Positions 31,401 to 43,514 of a stretch of 64,000 nt of DNA are shown in pieces. Positions within the stretch are counted from its first letter, which is position 1. Every line of letters begins with the position of its first letter. Source of the DNA: Ascochyta rabiei (taxonomy: Eukaryota; Ascomycota; Dothideomycetes; Pleosporales; Didymellaceae); contig NC_082405.1 in the NCBI RefSeq assembly GCF_004011695.2, positions 930,001 to 994,000 of the forward strand. Direction: 5' to 3'. The notes beneath the pieces were generated by a model. It was not told where the DNA came from, ran no database searches, and worked only from the letters and a program-made list of their open reading frames with translations. The translations under genes were made by a program, and so were the position numbers.

Positions 31401-34317
31401 CTAGGGTATTGTCCAAAGGGAGTTGATCTGCTTCCTCCTGACCTGTAGACAATGTAAGTTTGTTGTAACACAGTGTACGGAATGGTGATCTTACCAACGG
31501 GGCGACGAACAAAACGCCGACAAACAATGCAGCGACGGTAAGAAGCATCTGAATCTTGTTGAACCCCTTGCCCAAGATATCAAATGCAAAACTGGGAGCG
31601 ACTCGGGTGCCAAAGATATCATGACCGTAAGCAAACACTAAGCTTGTACTTTCGATTCCGCTTTCGCTCGTAATGACGTCCCTGATGCCCAGGACTTCAT
31701 ACTTGTGAGTGAGGTGCCACTTCGAATCGAGAGGAAGTAGAGGTGTGTATCTGCTAAGGCCTTCTGCCTGTTCATTCGCAGTGGGGTCACGGCCAATAGG
31801 GCGTCGTGGGTCGATGACTTGGCGGGGAATGCCGACAAGAGAATTGGTTGAGGGTATCGTAATGATGAGCTCGCGGCTAGTGATGCCCTGTCTCGTCTGA
31901 GTCACAGTCATGTGCGAGATCTCTGCTGCGATTTGGTAACTTTGCGATAGCACATAAGGCTTTGCGGCATCGCCTTGGGAGCTCGAAGGCTCCAGAATGG
32001 AAGAGTTCGAAGAAGCCCCTAAAGGACCTCTGTCGTCAGGCAGGGGAGACTCGTAGAGATCAGAGACGATAAGCTGGTGACCACGAGACTCAGGCGAAGA
32101 GGTCGAGTCAACGGTCAAGGAATAGCTGAACCAATTCTCTGAAATGGTAGATGGGATTGGGCGAGATGTGTCAATGTCAGAGTGCGACATGGTGTGGAGC
32201 AGCTGGCCTGAAGCAGAGTCTAGAAGATAGACCGAGGCGGTGCGGGTAGAGTCTGAAACCGCGGTGACAAGGACAAGATTGGGATTCAAGTACTTGTAGA
32301 GTACCCTCCGATCTCCTAGAACTTTGCCAATGGAGGCGACAGGGTCATTGAGTGGCCTCAAGGTGTAGCCGACTATGCGCTCACCACTCGGAGGCTCAAA
32401 GCTCCAAATAGATTCCGAGCTTGGCTGGTTGGGCAAAGTTCCTGTTAATACGCCATTTGCCAGACCAAAAGACACGAGCTTCTGTCCTTCAGCTACCAGA
32501 GGCATATGCATCTGGAGATTGACCGACGAGGCCAGGCCGCCCGTAGTCGAGTTGATGAACACTGAACCATCGAAGCTCGGGTCCTTGACTTCGACGTAGC
32601 CGCTGTGTGCTTTGAGGGTGGGATACTCAAACTTGGTATCGGCGAATCGCTCCAGGTGCACGTTCCACAGGACCTTGCCACGAGAGCCTACGTCAAGTGC
32701 TGCGAGACGACCGCTTTCGGTTGCGATAACAACAAGCCTGTGGAAACCGAAGGTGTCTTGCTGAATGTCATCGACAGTAGACTCCTTTGGTTTGCCAACA
32801 ACACTGCCAAGGAGCCGCTGGGGCAGGCTCTGCGCCCATGCGGGGAAATGCTCCAGATCCTGGATATGTCTTTTCACTCGGTGAACATAAGCTGATACCA
32901 CATTCTGATGGCGCTCAACCTCCAACTCAGCCGCAAGGGTTTCAACCTCCGGCAGGCCTGCCCATACAGCAGACGAAGCCTGAGACAGAAACTCTGGCCT
33001 GGTCCAAGCGATCTCACCGTTGCGTATCAATGCCCACTGTCCATTAGAAAACAGTACGGCTGACCTGGTGGCAGTAGCTGCTCCAGACTTGACCACTACC
33101 TCCGAGACTGCGTGTACCGGGTAACCTCCCGCTAAAGCAGGCGACCCCGCAGTAGGCCAGCGACCAAGTATGCCATGCGAGGTCGACGAAACTACGCTGA
33201 CTTCGTCTTCAGTGATTCTGACGAAATGGACGTTGGCATCCGATGTGCTCGTAGCAAAAGTACCCCTGACTTGTAGCTCTGGGAGGCTGTAAGCCTTAGA
33301 CACGGTGTTCTTCTTCAAATCAACGTGATAAACCTCAGCAGAGTGACCGAAAGCGGTTTGGTATTCAACAAGGAAGTGTGCCTGAGAGTTCACATGTCCT
33401 GGCGCGTGCAGTACGACCTTCTCGATAGCATAGTTTCCAGGTGTGTTGAAGCTTGTGACGGCCTTTGTGCCAATGATATTGACCTTAAGAACCTTGTTGG
33501 TCTTGTCAGTCCACGCCAGTATAGGCGCTGCAGTGTTTGCTCCAGCAAAGACGATGTGGTCTCTCGATGTAATCTCGGTGTCTGAGCTGAGCGTGTACTG
33601 GTCGAGCTTCTTGCCGGTGATAGGGCTTAGCGAAGTGACCTTCAACTTCGAACCGGCACCAATTATAGATGGATGTAGTGAAATGTAGTAGATGGTTGTG
33701 GGCGAGGTAGATACTTGGAAGGGCATGTCACTGCTGAAAGTGGGTGTCAGTATATCTTTTGCGCCTCATTCTGGCGTCACTAACCTGGTATCCTCGTATG
33801 TCCATTTCACACGACCGGTCTTTCCATCAAGTCTCTTGACTCCGTGGCTGGTACCAGACACCAAAACAATAGCGTCCTTAGCCTCATCTTTTGTAATGCC
33901 ATCTTCCTGCTCCAAGATCTCCAAGTCCTCCACAACTGCCCCATCGACGTTCGTCTCCCACACTAGTCTACCATCTGAGGAGCTCCAGGCTGTTACCCGA
34001 TTCCCTGCAGCGCTAACAATTGTATCTTGCTCGTCTGCTGCTCTTAGGTGGCCTTTGCTGCGGGGTTCTGACGCAGGATGCTGTCGCCAAACAAGGGCGC
34101 CGTCTTTTGGATTGATGGCGCCGATTGTCTGATTTTCTGAGATCGAGTACAGAAGAGAAGCTTTCGAGCCGCCGTACGGCTTCTGGAAGAAGGTAGCATC
34201 GCGCTTCGGTAGGCCTAACAGCGCGTAGTGAAAGTCGATGTGGTAGGCGTCATCCTCGAAAATCGCAGATACCGGTGCGAGACAAGCTGCAAGACTCAAC
34301 GCAGCATGGAGACGCAT
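31401..34317 (-). CDS. emc1: ER membrane protein complex subunit 1 (EMC1)
   Basis: EMC1 is the large lumenal beta-propeller subunit of the EMC, which inserts tail-anchored and multipass proteins into the ER membrane. Exons: 34317-33785, 33730-31495 and 31442-31401. Introns are 54 nt (GTTAGT, TACTGAC branch site) and 52 nt (GTAAGA). The joined length of 936 aa fits the family. It has a signal peptide (MRLHAALSLAACLAPVSA), then IFEDDAYHIDFHYALLG. A PQQ-like propeller core follows, then a C-terminal domain with HLTHKYEVLG, ESTSLVFAYGHDIFGTRV and FDILGKGFNK. One membrane helix lies at about 903-922. The last 42-nt exon supplies the short basic cytosolic end RRKQINSLW. Without that splice the frame runs on to 31369 with a foreign tail. 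Identification is firm. Confidence 0.93.
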
Positions 34318-35976
34318 TGTGTGGTGTAGCTGCTGGTATCACGTCGAGTGACGAGCCCAGCGATTGAGTGCTGAGCTCCAGCGGTCTCAAGCTCTCGGTC
34401 CGTCTGGACTCCGGCGCTAACCGTATCGAGAGGTGCATGCATCGCATTGAAATCTCCCGACATGCAGCGTATACTTTCATATTTGTAAAAAATGGCTGTA
34501 AATTTAGTGTCCTATTCAGCGCGCTTGGTCGCTTTCCGTTGATGTCCAAGTCACTGTCTAACGTCCGTGTTTCGCGGAGCAGGCCCGCTGCACGGGGAAG
34601 CGGCAAGCTGCCGACGGACCTTCTCTAGATAACGGCGAGCACAAGGCCATTTATGGCAAATTGGTATCTAGCTTTGAAATCCAGTAGGGTCCAAACGGCT
34701 TTTCATCCCTTCCAGTAGCTGGCGGTTACACACTTACGCGCTCAGCGCTCGACTCGCGTTCATGTGACCCTCAGTCCGAGTCGATACAGCGCAGCGCAGA
34801 TGTCAATGTCTGCCACGTGGAGACGGCCAGCAAGTGCATCTGTATCACATTGATCAATGCCACGAACCCACTTTAGCGACACCACGAATCTCGGCCCTGG
34901 CGTCATGTTTGAGCCTTCATTTAAGAGCGAGTTAATCCGGTCAGAAACCCTGTTGAAATCTTCCAGCTTTGCCGGACTCTGTGTCCAACTGCAGCAAATA
35001 TCGAAAGGTATCCTCACTACCGATGTACAGTCAAACAACGATAGTTGAGGCTTGATCTATCCTGGAGCTAAAGCAACGGGGTCAAACTGCTCGGGATGCG
35101 CTACCATGGGATTGGGGGTTCGGGATGATCCCGAACAGCCGGTTTGGGTCTGCTTCGCGACCATGCTCCTTCAGGCTTTTTGCACTGCGACTGGTCTGTC
35201 GATGATGTCGGTCGGACGATTTCTGGTGCTAAACCAACCGCTTTGGCGAACGCTCGACCAGAAGGAGCTATTTAATAAACTACATGAGTATTTGCGCGGC
35301 ACGGCATGCGTTACACCAGCTGGCAGCTTCGAGTCAAGTCGGCGTCCAGCGAAGCGGCGGCACTGCACGAATCTGAACATGTCACTGCACACCCACCCAC
35401 CCCACCGAGCGTTGCCAAGTACAGGGCAACTGAGCAATTCTTAATCACCGCGTTACCTTTGACATTGCATACGCTCTGCTCCCCTTGCTTATTTGCCCAC
35501 CTGCTGCCCTTCGAACAACTGTTGCGCACCTTATCGATAACCGTTGGAAAAACTCTTCGAACCTCGCCGCAAAGAAGGAGGTGAGTCGAGTCCACGCGTT
35601 GAGCTGCAGAGCCTCGTATTCCAAAATCGCTCCAATGGCTCGATTGAGGTGTTCTTGAGATCTTTAACTTGCTGATTGGATGCCACTCGACGAAAGTTTA
35701 CACGGCTGACAAGCTGTCGCAGTTGTGTGGTTGGTTCACAGGGATTGCGCACTATTCCGAAGCGCAGAACAACATCGAATACAAGCTCTTTGCGATAGAG
35801 GTGCCGCTATATCAAAGCATCGGTGTCGCTGGGACCAGCTAAGCTCCGCTCAGGCTAAGGGAGCGGCGTTTTGGGCCGCTTGTCCTTCCGCCGCAGCTCG
35901 TGCCACTTAAGACAGGGAGATATTCTCCGTGTGCACTGCTCTGTCTTCCTCACAACATCCCAGAAAGATCTGAAGC
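34318..35976. other. Divergent intergenic region between EMC1 and the GTPase gene
   Basis: About 1.65 kb containing promoters for EMC1 (minus) and the GTPase (plus). A 92-codon minus frame (35038-34760) has protein-like composition (for example VVSLKWVRGIDQCDTDALAG) but no ATG at its start and no family I recognise. It may be an unrecognised exon or chance. Confidence 0.35.
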
Positions 35977-36867
35977 ATGTCGCAGAGAGAATACCACATA
36001 GTCGTTCTGGGATCGGGTAAGCTAGTGACCCTCCAACTGTTTCCTAGAGCAAGACTGATGGTGGTGGGACAGGTGGAGTCGGAAAAAGTTGTCTGACAGG
36101 TACGTTGCTGGCGTGATAAATTGGCCGCAGTTCTAGCGTACTGACCTTTAGCAGCGCAATTCGTTCAGAATGTTTGGATAGAAAGTTATGATCCCACTAT
36201 CGAGGACTCGTACCGAAAGCAGATCGAGGTGGATGTCAGTAACCGATGCACAATCATTCCAGTTCGACCACTGATCCGCTTTTAGGGTCGCCATGTCATT
36301 CTGGAGATTCTCGATACCGCAGGAACAGAACAATTCAGTAAGTGGATGTGCTTGTTCCAGCTTGTCACGTGCTAACCATGCTCTAGCTGCCATGAGGTAC
36401 TATATCACATCCAATGAAGACACTCTAAGCTTACAACCTACAGAGAATTGTATATGAAAACCGGACAAGGCTTCCTTCTGGTCTTTGCTATAACTTCTGC
36501 ATCATCGTTTCATGAACTTGCTGAGTTGAGAGAGCAAATACGACGAATCAAAGAAGACGACAATGTTCCCATGGTACTCGTTGGCAACAAATCGGATCTC
36601 GAAGAGGACAGAGCAATTCCACGGCCGAAAGCGTTCGCGACATCGCGGGAGTGGAACACGCCGTATTTCGAGACCAGTGCGCGAAGAAGGGCGAACGTGG
36701 ACGAAGCTTTCGTTGATCTGTGCCGGCAGATTATTCGCAAGGATGCAAATGAACGGAGGCATCCTCAGGCCATAGACCCAAGGACTGGCGGAGGTCCCAG
36801 GCGAGGGGGTGGAAGAAGGGACAGGGAGCGGCGACCACGACATCGGCCGAAATGTGCAATTCTTTGA
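35977..36867 (+). CDS. rsr1: Ras-family small GTPase, Rsr1/Bud1 (Rap-like)
   Basis: A polarity GTPase that directs Cdc42 to growth sites in fungi. Six exons: 35977-36016, 36073-36099, 36155-36234, 36286-36337, 36387-36396 and 36444-36867, giving 210 aa in frame; introns are 47-56 nt. P-loop GSGGVGKS; effector region [11 protein letters not shown]; switch [10 protein letters not shown] with Thr where Ras has Gln (diagnostic of Rap/Rsr1); [27 protein letters not shown]. The C-terminus is Arg/Gly-rich and basic and ends in CAIL, a CaaX box predicted to be geranylgeranylated (Leu at the end), for plasma-membrane targeting. Exon 5 is only 10 nt but is required to give the conserved TAMRELYM. Confidence 0.93.
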
Positions 36868-39516
36868 GCTACGATACCCTCACGACGACCGACTGGTGGC
36901 TTTTATCGCCTGCTGGACCAGGCCCAATTGTTTCCTTTTCCCAAGCTCTTCTGGATGCTCTGAATACTACAACTACAATATAGAGGCTTTAGAAGGACCG
37001 TGCAGGCGGCGATTCGTTATCTCAGAACCATAAGCGGGCGTTGACGTACCACACAGCAGCTTCCGAGGAAGCCAGTGACTGACCTCGTAGACCAAAACTC
37101 TATTTGAGTTATTCCCTTACGTCGCGTACGCAGGTCGATCTACATGGACAGCTCAACCGCGCACTCAACGACTCATAGGCAGACGCTATACAGAACCACT
37201 TCGCTCAAATTACTCGACCACACAACACCACGAATCGAGAGCCGAAAGCATGGCGGCCCATCACTGATGCCCAACTACATCGGTACAAAACGTAAAAACT
37301 ATATACAGTCCGCACTCGCGTCTGTGCAGCAACCCTACAGTGCTTGAGCTGCCGCTCTTGACCCAACCTGAGGAGCAAGCGCAGTTACCTGTTGGGCCGG
37401 AATTCGCTGAAAGATGATCCGAAGAGCTGTTCCCAAGCCGGTACTGGAATACCCCGCGTTTGAAGTCGCGTTACGGCTGGCAATCTATCGGTTAAAGGAC
37501 GGGAAGATCACGAGCCGAGGCGTTCGCGTGCACCTGCCCAAGAGTGACGTTTTGTTTGTTTGGGTGTCGATTGGTGGCTGGTGAAGTTTCGCAGTGTTCG
37601 GGAAGTGGAGAGGTAGCTTTTGTGTTGATGCTTGGGAACCGTCGGATACCCGAGGCTTGGAATGCAGCTCGTACCGTTTGTGGGTATCAGACGATCTGAG
37701 CGATTATGTTGTCTTCTAGGTCTACAAACACAATATTGGGTGTACAGCATTCCAGCTTTTATTTCGACAAGTCCTGGCTCGGGGCAGCCCAGGCCAGACG
37801 ATCAGCCTCCTCTCGATTGTTCTTGAGACGTTTGCATCTGAACATTTGGTGAACCTTGTAGTCTGCAGGTGGACACCATGGTCTGGAGGATCTGGAGGGT
37901 TGAGCATTGCGATCCATTGACCTTATTCCTAGTCTGTGTAATTCTGAAAGGTACTGGAAGCCAATGACTGAGCTCTGAAGAAAATAGTGTAGCGGTCTGT
38001 GGCAGACGGAGAGACTGGCCCTAGGATACTCAAATGTTGTCATCATTGATTCTGACGATGTGCATCGCATTGGAATGTCAAGCAGACATGACAAACAGGA
38101 GTGAACTGGCGTTGGAGACTGTTGGCTGACTTGGGTGACGCCTTGCTTGAAGAGGCATTGATTGAATGTGAACGGACAGAGCGAGAGCTTGGACTGACAG
38201 GGTGTCTAGAAAACGGCGATTATCTGGTTACGCAAACGAAACTTGCATTCACAACAGAGACTTCGAATGACTTCTGCATTCATGTCGAATGGCGGTAAGG
38301 TTTGTTCCATACTCTTCTACAACCTGCCATGTTCAGACAGCTTTGCGTTGACATGTGCGGACCTTGGTGGCACGAGGCCAGAACGTTTCCGTGTCGATGA
38401 GCCCAAGTGGATATTCGCCACGTATAGGCAGCCATGTTTTGACATTGAAGCGACGGAGATTGAGACAAACATGGAGCATCTTGACAGGCGAATGAATTTG
38501 TTGGCATCACGTTTATCCTCAAAAGAGCACGGCCTCTAATCATGGCCTCGAACAACCATCAACTTGCCCAAAAGACGGGGACGTCAAGCGTAGGGCGGCT
38601 AGGACTTGATGCCAAACCGAGGTTCGCAAAATGGGGCTGAGGTTGTTCGTAACAGCAAATGTCATCACAAGCCCCACTTCTTTAGGGGGATGTTCTTTTG
38701 GGCGTGGAGAAATCCACTGATGTACAGCACTTGACGTTGATTTTGTACATCAGCCTTCCATCAGTTTCTGACTTCATGCAGTGCATCACGGGCTCAGTGG
38801 GGTCAGAATACTCATTGGGAGGTTTGCAGCACAATGTTACGGCTCTCGATCTCGATCTACGGTCAACTGCCTAGCCACATGGAGATATGGACAGAGTGTA
38901 TCATGTTAGCTGATTTGCCTGCGGGCGTCTAGAGCTTAGCCACGAGAGCACAAGCTGGAACGCCTCAAACTCACGCATTTCGATCGGCGCTGAAACCCAT
39001 CACGATTGCAGACAGGGTACACCGCCAATGATTGCATGTGAAAGCAACCAGCATCGCATGCATCACTTTGTTTGCCGCTTTGTTTGTGTTGCTTTTTGCG
39101 CTGTGAAGCTCAGGCTTGACCTCGGGGGAGCTGCAGACAGTGACGTAGTATAGCGGGGCATAGTGGGGCGCTCCCGCAGACTGGAACCCATGGGCAACAT
39201 CGAACAAATGACGCGGATCGGCATGGGAATTGTGCCTTGCATTAGACAATTGCTTGCAGCATGTGATCTGAGCAGTTCGTTTCAAGCGTGGTCTGGAACA
39301 GCTGTGGCTCGCTGCTACCATATGACGTGGCGCTGTGACGTCACGCCTGCTGCTTCCAGCGCTGGCGCCTTCCCTCACCACAGCCCCTGCCCCTCTCCTC
39401 CTGCCTCTCTGGTTGTATATAAACTGCCCTCGACCCCTCCGGCATTGTCTCACAACACCTTCAACTCATCAAACTTACTACTTCCAACCAACCAACCACC
39501 CAACCTCCCTATCAGA
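36868..39516. other. Long intergenic region
   Basis: About 2.6 kb. Short frames on both strands (37144-38555) lack starts with context, motifs or splice support, and I annotate no gene. The last few hundred bases are the promoter of the Grg1-type gene. Confidence 0.4.
39416..39423 (+). promoter_or_regulatory. TATA box of the Grg1-type gene
   Basis: TATATAAA 94 bases before the ATG at 39517. A CT/CA-rich leader (CTCACAACACC..., then CCAACCAACC) lies between, typical of strongly expressed fungal genes. Confidence 0.7.
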
Positions 39517-39786
39517 ATGTCTGCCCCCAACGCCAACAAGCCCAACGAGGGTATCGTCGGTCAGATCGGCAACTCCATCGCCAACGCCGCCAACTACGTC
39601 TCCGAGACCGTCCAGGGCAACGCCGCTGAGGCCTCCAAGGAGGGCAACAAGCAGCAAGCCAAGGGCAACGTTCCCGGCCAGGACTCTATCTCCGACCGTG
39701 TCTCCGGCGCCATGGGTGCTGCCTCCGACAAGATCGACCAGAGCAAGCACGAGGGCTCCGCTGAGGCCAACAAGCGCTCCGTCTAA
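39517..39786 (+). CDS. grg1: Glucose-repressible protein, Grg1/Ccg-1 family
   Basis: 89 aa, single exon. The family comprises small, abundant, hydrophilic proteins induced by glucose starvation, stress and, in Neurospora, the clock; the molecular role is unknown. It shows ANYVSETVQGN, EASKEGNKQQAKGN, and SGAMGAASDKIDQSKHEGSAEANK, the repeated Ala/Lys/Ser pattern of the family. It has no Cys, Trp or membrane segment. The codon choice is strongly biased to C-ending codons, unlike its surroundings, as expected for a highly expressed gene. The TATA box and leader agree. Confidence 0.9.
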   Translation: MSAPNANKPNEGIVGQIGNSIANAANYVSETVQGNAAEASKEGNKQQAKGNVPGQDSISDRVSGAMGAASDKIDQSKHEGSAEANKRSV

Positions 39787-40596
39787 GTCTTACTCGAATC
39801 TCTTGGTATGCCCATACTTCGTCTTGCACTTCGAGCTCTCACTAATTTTGCCTAGCGGACGTCAGTATAACGGTTCATCAATCTCACGATCGACGATTAC
39901 ACGATGCGGTTCGCCTGGAATATCGATAGGAATAGATTGCAAGCAGGCGACACTTGTCCCTGCAGCATTTTATGAGGCTATGAGATACCAATGAATATGA
40001 ATTTCGACTCCAAATCCTTCTCAATTGATGTGATACTCTTTCTCCACTCTTTGTTTCCACACTGCGTTTCGATTGCTAGTCATATTCTTTGATTCTACTG
40101 ATCGTTGAGATGAGTCTCATACAGAAAACATTCATCGGTCCAGTTCGGTCCAGAATATTGGCCCCTCTCACGAGTGGGAACCTTTAAGGCAGGAACGTGC
40201 CGAGCCAGAACATAAGGGTCCTACGCCCTACGAGCAATACGTGCTCTCAGCCAAGGTGTTGTTCCATAGCTTGAAAGCTACTGCACCTGAACCCTGAAGA
40301 TACACCGAACATCACGATTGATCGCACAGTGCTCCAAACACGGGCAGACCCAGATCTCCAATGACACTAGTTTCGATCGCGCCAGAGTGGCTTACTTGTG
40401 TGCCGCTAGCGGGTCGTATCTGGTAGTAAACAAACAGTGAACAGCATCAACAGCCTTGCATAGTGTAAACGAGCGTCGTCACGATTCGGCTATTCCACGA
40501 TTCGACGCTTCAATGTCCCGGATGCAATCACTCTTTGAAGAAGAATTGATATGGATTATGACTACAGCGAAAGCTTGTCGTGTACTTGCCGCTAAT
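39787..40596. other. Intergenic region
   Basis: 3' region of the Grg1-type gene. No further gene or structure was seen. Confidence 0.4.
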
Positions 40597-41070
40597 TCAA
40601 TGGGGTATCGATGACATGGAAGCAATGAAAATCGCAAGTTCAGCAGGCGTAGAGACCTTCCTCAACTGTGGTCCTCCTTTCGTATGCTCCACCAGGTACA
40701 TGGGCATTGTGGTTGGGGCTTGCGTGGGTATGGATTGTGGCTTCTGGAGTTCGGTGTGAGAGCTTGGTAGAGTGTGAGACCAAAGTGTTGGCTCACAGAT
40801 ATGATGAGGCGCTGCTTTGGCTGCCGATGGAGGCGATGGGGGAGCAGGCCGAGGAGCTTGAATTCTGGGCGGTGGAGGCCAGTAGTGGATTGACACCGGC
40901 GGTGCTTGCGGAGGAGAATTCGACTCTCGAATTGGTGTCATGACGGGTGGGTACGATTTTTCAGGAGACGGCCAAGGAGATATGCTCAGCTCAACGTCGA
41001 ACAAAAACCTCTGCGCAATCTCTGTCAGCTGCAATGCTTCGTACTCTCTCTTGAAATCAAGGGAGAACAC
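40597..41070 (-). other. 157-codon open frame directly after the MARVEL stop codon, same frame
   Basis: The frame continues immediately behind the TAA at 41073-41071 for 157 codons: FSLDFKREYEALQLTEIAQ, then a Pro/Ser-rich middle, then LVEHTKGGPQLRKVS and a final IASMSSIPH. It has no ATG at its start. It could be an alternative C-terminus of the MARVEL protein. A 48-nt removal from GTCTAA to TTGCAG (41076-41029) would keep frame, but the donor is poor. It could also be an exon of another gene, or chance. Confidence 0.3.
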
Positions 41071-41598
41071 TTAGACGTGCGTGTTGGCACGTCCGGTGTG
41101 AGTTGTACGTGCACTGCGATTCCTCCAGAAAGCAATGCCACCCCATGCCGCAGTGATGAACCATAGAAGCATGTTCATCAACAGCACCCAGACTGCGTTC
41201 TTCATGCGCGTAATGCCACCGTTGCCCTCAGCGTTCTCTGGAATATACATCTTGCCGAAGATGCCAAACGCGATAAGATAGCAGATGAAGACGAAGAAGT
41301 CAACGAAGAAGAAGAACCAGGTCTTCACTGAAGGGAGCATGGCGACGAGCGCCATGATGGCACCCAGAGTGCCGCAGACGACAGCCCAGACCCACTTTGA
41401 GTCTGTGTATTTTCCAGCTTTCCGGGCATTGTCCAGGTCGATGGCATAGAGCGCGATCACGGTGATGCCGAGTACAAATTGGAAGAAGCGCAAGAAGAGT
41501 TGAATGAATCCAAGAGGTGTGAAGTGTGACCCGAACGAAGTACCGAGGGTGGCCTTCTCACCCTTCAACGATCTACGAGAAAGGAAGTTAAGTGCCAT
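41071..41598 (-). CDS. MARVEL-domain integral membrane protein
   Basis: 175 aa, four predicted membrane helices: FIQLFLRFFQFVLGITVIALYAI, WVWAVVCGTLGAIMALVAML, WFFFFVDFFVFICYLIAFGIF and AVWVLLMNMLLWFITAAWGGI. The spacing and the Lys/Asp-containing first loop fit fungal MARVEL proteins, which sit in plasma-membrane or endomembrane domains; the individual function is unknown. The start is at MALNFLSRR. An upstream in-frame ATG (41616) lies inside a probable 51-nt leader intron (41658-41608, GTACGT to ATACAG), so it is not used when spliced. Confidence 0.85.
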   Translation of the reverse strand: MALNFLSRRSLKGEKATLGTSFGSHFTPLGFIQLFLRFFQFVLGITVIALYAIDLDNARKAGKYTDSKWVWAVVCGTLGAIMALVAMLPSVKTWFFFFVDFFVFICYLIAFGIFGKMYIPENAEGNGGITRMKNAVWVLLMNMLLWFITAAWGGIAFWRNRSARTTHTGRANTHV

Positions 41599-41658
41599 GG
41601 TGACAAGCTGTATCATGTTTAGCTTTGGTTGTGTGTCAAAGGCTGAGAGCGCACGTAC

Positions 41659-42516
41659 CTGACCGTTGTCAAGTGCAAGTGAGGTTTTGTAGGGTGTTGA
41701 TTTGTAGGTTTACGAGGTGTGTTGGTAATTTGATGCAGTGGGAAGTCTTGCGCAGTAGCAATATAGCTGTCTGCAGAATAAAGCGTTGTACGTTCACAGT
41801 GTGATTGTGTTCACCAAAAAGGGGGTTTGGATTCGAGCGTGAAGTTGAACAATGTTCTTGGAAAACTATGACGTTGTGGCGTGGGATGTGGCTGCCCGTG
41901 TTGTTCACGAGGGCGCTCTCGTTGTGTGTAGTGATCTGCAAAGGGGAAAGCGAGGCTTGCTCTCACGAAACCAGAAGATGCAACTAACTCAAGTACAATT
42001 GTCAAGGTCTTTGCTGGATCAACGTGATGGGCGAAACATCGGTCATGAGCCACAGCGAAGTGCTTTGAGGCGCCACGCCTTGCATCGCGAAACATGGCCC
42101 AGAACGCACTCACTGACTGTCCTCAATCTCTGGCGCCTGCGAGCGCGAGATGGCAGCTAAGAGACCCTGTTCTGCCGCATTCCGTAGCGCTTGGCTGCCG
42201 TCATAGGCGCCCGCGTTCGATGATCAAGGGTCCGCGAGACTATGATTGGCTTACAGCGCTCGGCAGCTCCAAAATACTGTCGTTCTGTGTCACGTTACCA
42301 AGACGCAAGGTAATTGGTTGACTGGATGCTCTGGAAGTGCCTCGTAAATCTGCTGTTTATGTCCCTTTCCAGTGTGTAAAAACAACCAACATTTCAGTGT
42401 ACCATATGTGCGCATGCGAGGAGCTCCTGCCTCCGCCAGTCGGGTTGATTATTACTATTGTTCTGGCTCGCGTTCTCAGATTCAGAAATCTGTTCTACCG
42501 CTCAAGCCCAGTGGCA
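41659..42516. other. Intergenic region
   Basis: Promoter of the MARVEL gene and 3' flank of the glutathione transferase gene. Short frames only; no gene was recognised. Confidence 0.4.
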
Positions 42517-43514
42517 TTAAGGAGATGAGTACTTATATCCGTATTGCTCCTTGGCAGCGTTGACCTTCTCCCTGAGTTCATGTTCCTTCTGCGCAAACTC
42601 CGAGTCATCCTTCAGCTTCTGCAGATAGGTGTCATTACCGAAGCCAGACTTTGACGGGATGCTCAGACCTCGCTGCACAGCCGGGCGGGCTAGGACACGC
42701 TCCCACCAAGCCTTCAGGTTGGGGAACGAGTCGAGCTCGACACCGGAGAATCGGAGCATGTGAATCCAACCGAAGTTGGCAACATCCGCAATGCTGTACT
42801 TGTTGCCAACGAGGTAATCGTTGTCCTTGAGCTGCTTGTCCAAAATTCCTACAAGACGCTCGGTTTCTCCTGTGTACCTCTGCATGCCGTATGCGATGCG
42901 CTCCTTTGCGAAGCGGTTGAAGTGGTTGGCCTGTCCCTGCATTGGGCCAAGGCCGCCATGTTGCCATGCCATCCATTGTTCGGCGCGTGAGACATCGAGG
43001 TCGTCGTCGAAGCTGAACTTGTGCTCAGGGTCGTAGTGACGTGTAAGATAGGTCAGGATAGCTGCAGCTGTTAGCAGCATTCCTATAATTGCATGTTTGG
43101 ATTCATACCAAGACCTTCCTGGACCGCAAAGCCACCCTTGTCGTGGTCTACGATGACCGGAATACGGCCATTTGGTCCCAGCTTGGTGAACCACTCCTCC
43201 TTCTGGATGTTCTGGCTAATGTTGATACCCTGCCACGTGTAGTCCTTGCCGTATGCCTCCTTGAGCTCCTCGAGGAGGATGGATGCCTTCCAGCCATTGG
43301 GCGTGCCCCAAGTGAGCAGCTCGATGCCCTTGTTCGCCTTCAGGCCGGTGGGTCGTTCGTCAGCCATTTCGGGAAGTACTTGTAGCGTTCGTCTAGTCGA
43401 GGTGTGGAACGGAGCTCGTAGTTGGTATCTAGGTGCTTGTAGGAAGCTTCGTATGATGAGCCTAGGCACTTGAGATGTAAGAGGTCGTAGGAGTGACATG
43501 GGGATTAGCCACAT
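42517..43514 (-). CDS. Glutathione S-transferase, Ure2/YghU-like
   Basis: Two exons, 43514-43109 and 43061-42517, with a 47-nt intron (GTATGA to CTGCAG); 316 aa. The thioredoxin-like domain starts IELLTWGTPNGWKASILLEEL and continues through NPNGRIPVI-type text (LGPNGRIPVIVDHD) to QEGLAILTYL, whose E/S-x-AIL block is completed by the splice. The all-alpha C-domain follows, with DYLVGNKYSIADVANFGWIHM. TPNG is characteristic of the Ure2/YghU group. About 50 residues precede the domain (MSLLRPL...FHTSTRRTLQ), rich in Arg/Ser/Leu without acidic residues, which suggests mitochondrial import. An internal start (MADERPTG) could give a cytosolic form. Expected role: glutathione-dependent peroxide or electrophile reduction. 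Confidence 0.9.

Noticed and set aside
31369..31494. C-terminal continuation of the EMC1 frame through the last intron
   Set aside because: Splicing 31495 to 31442 gives the conserved basic tail and a total length divisible by three; the unspliced tail has no family resemblance.
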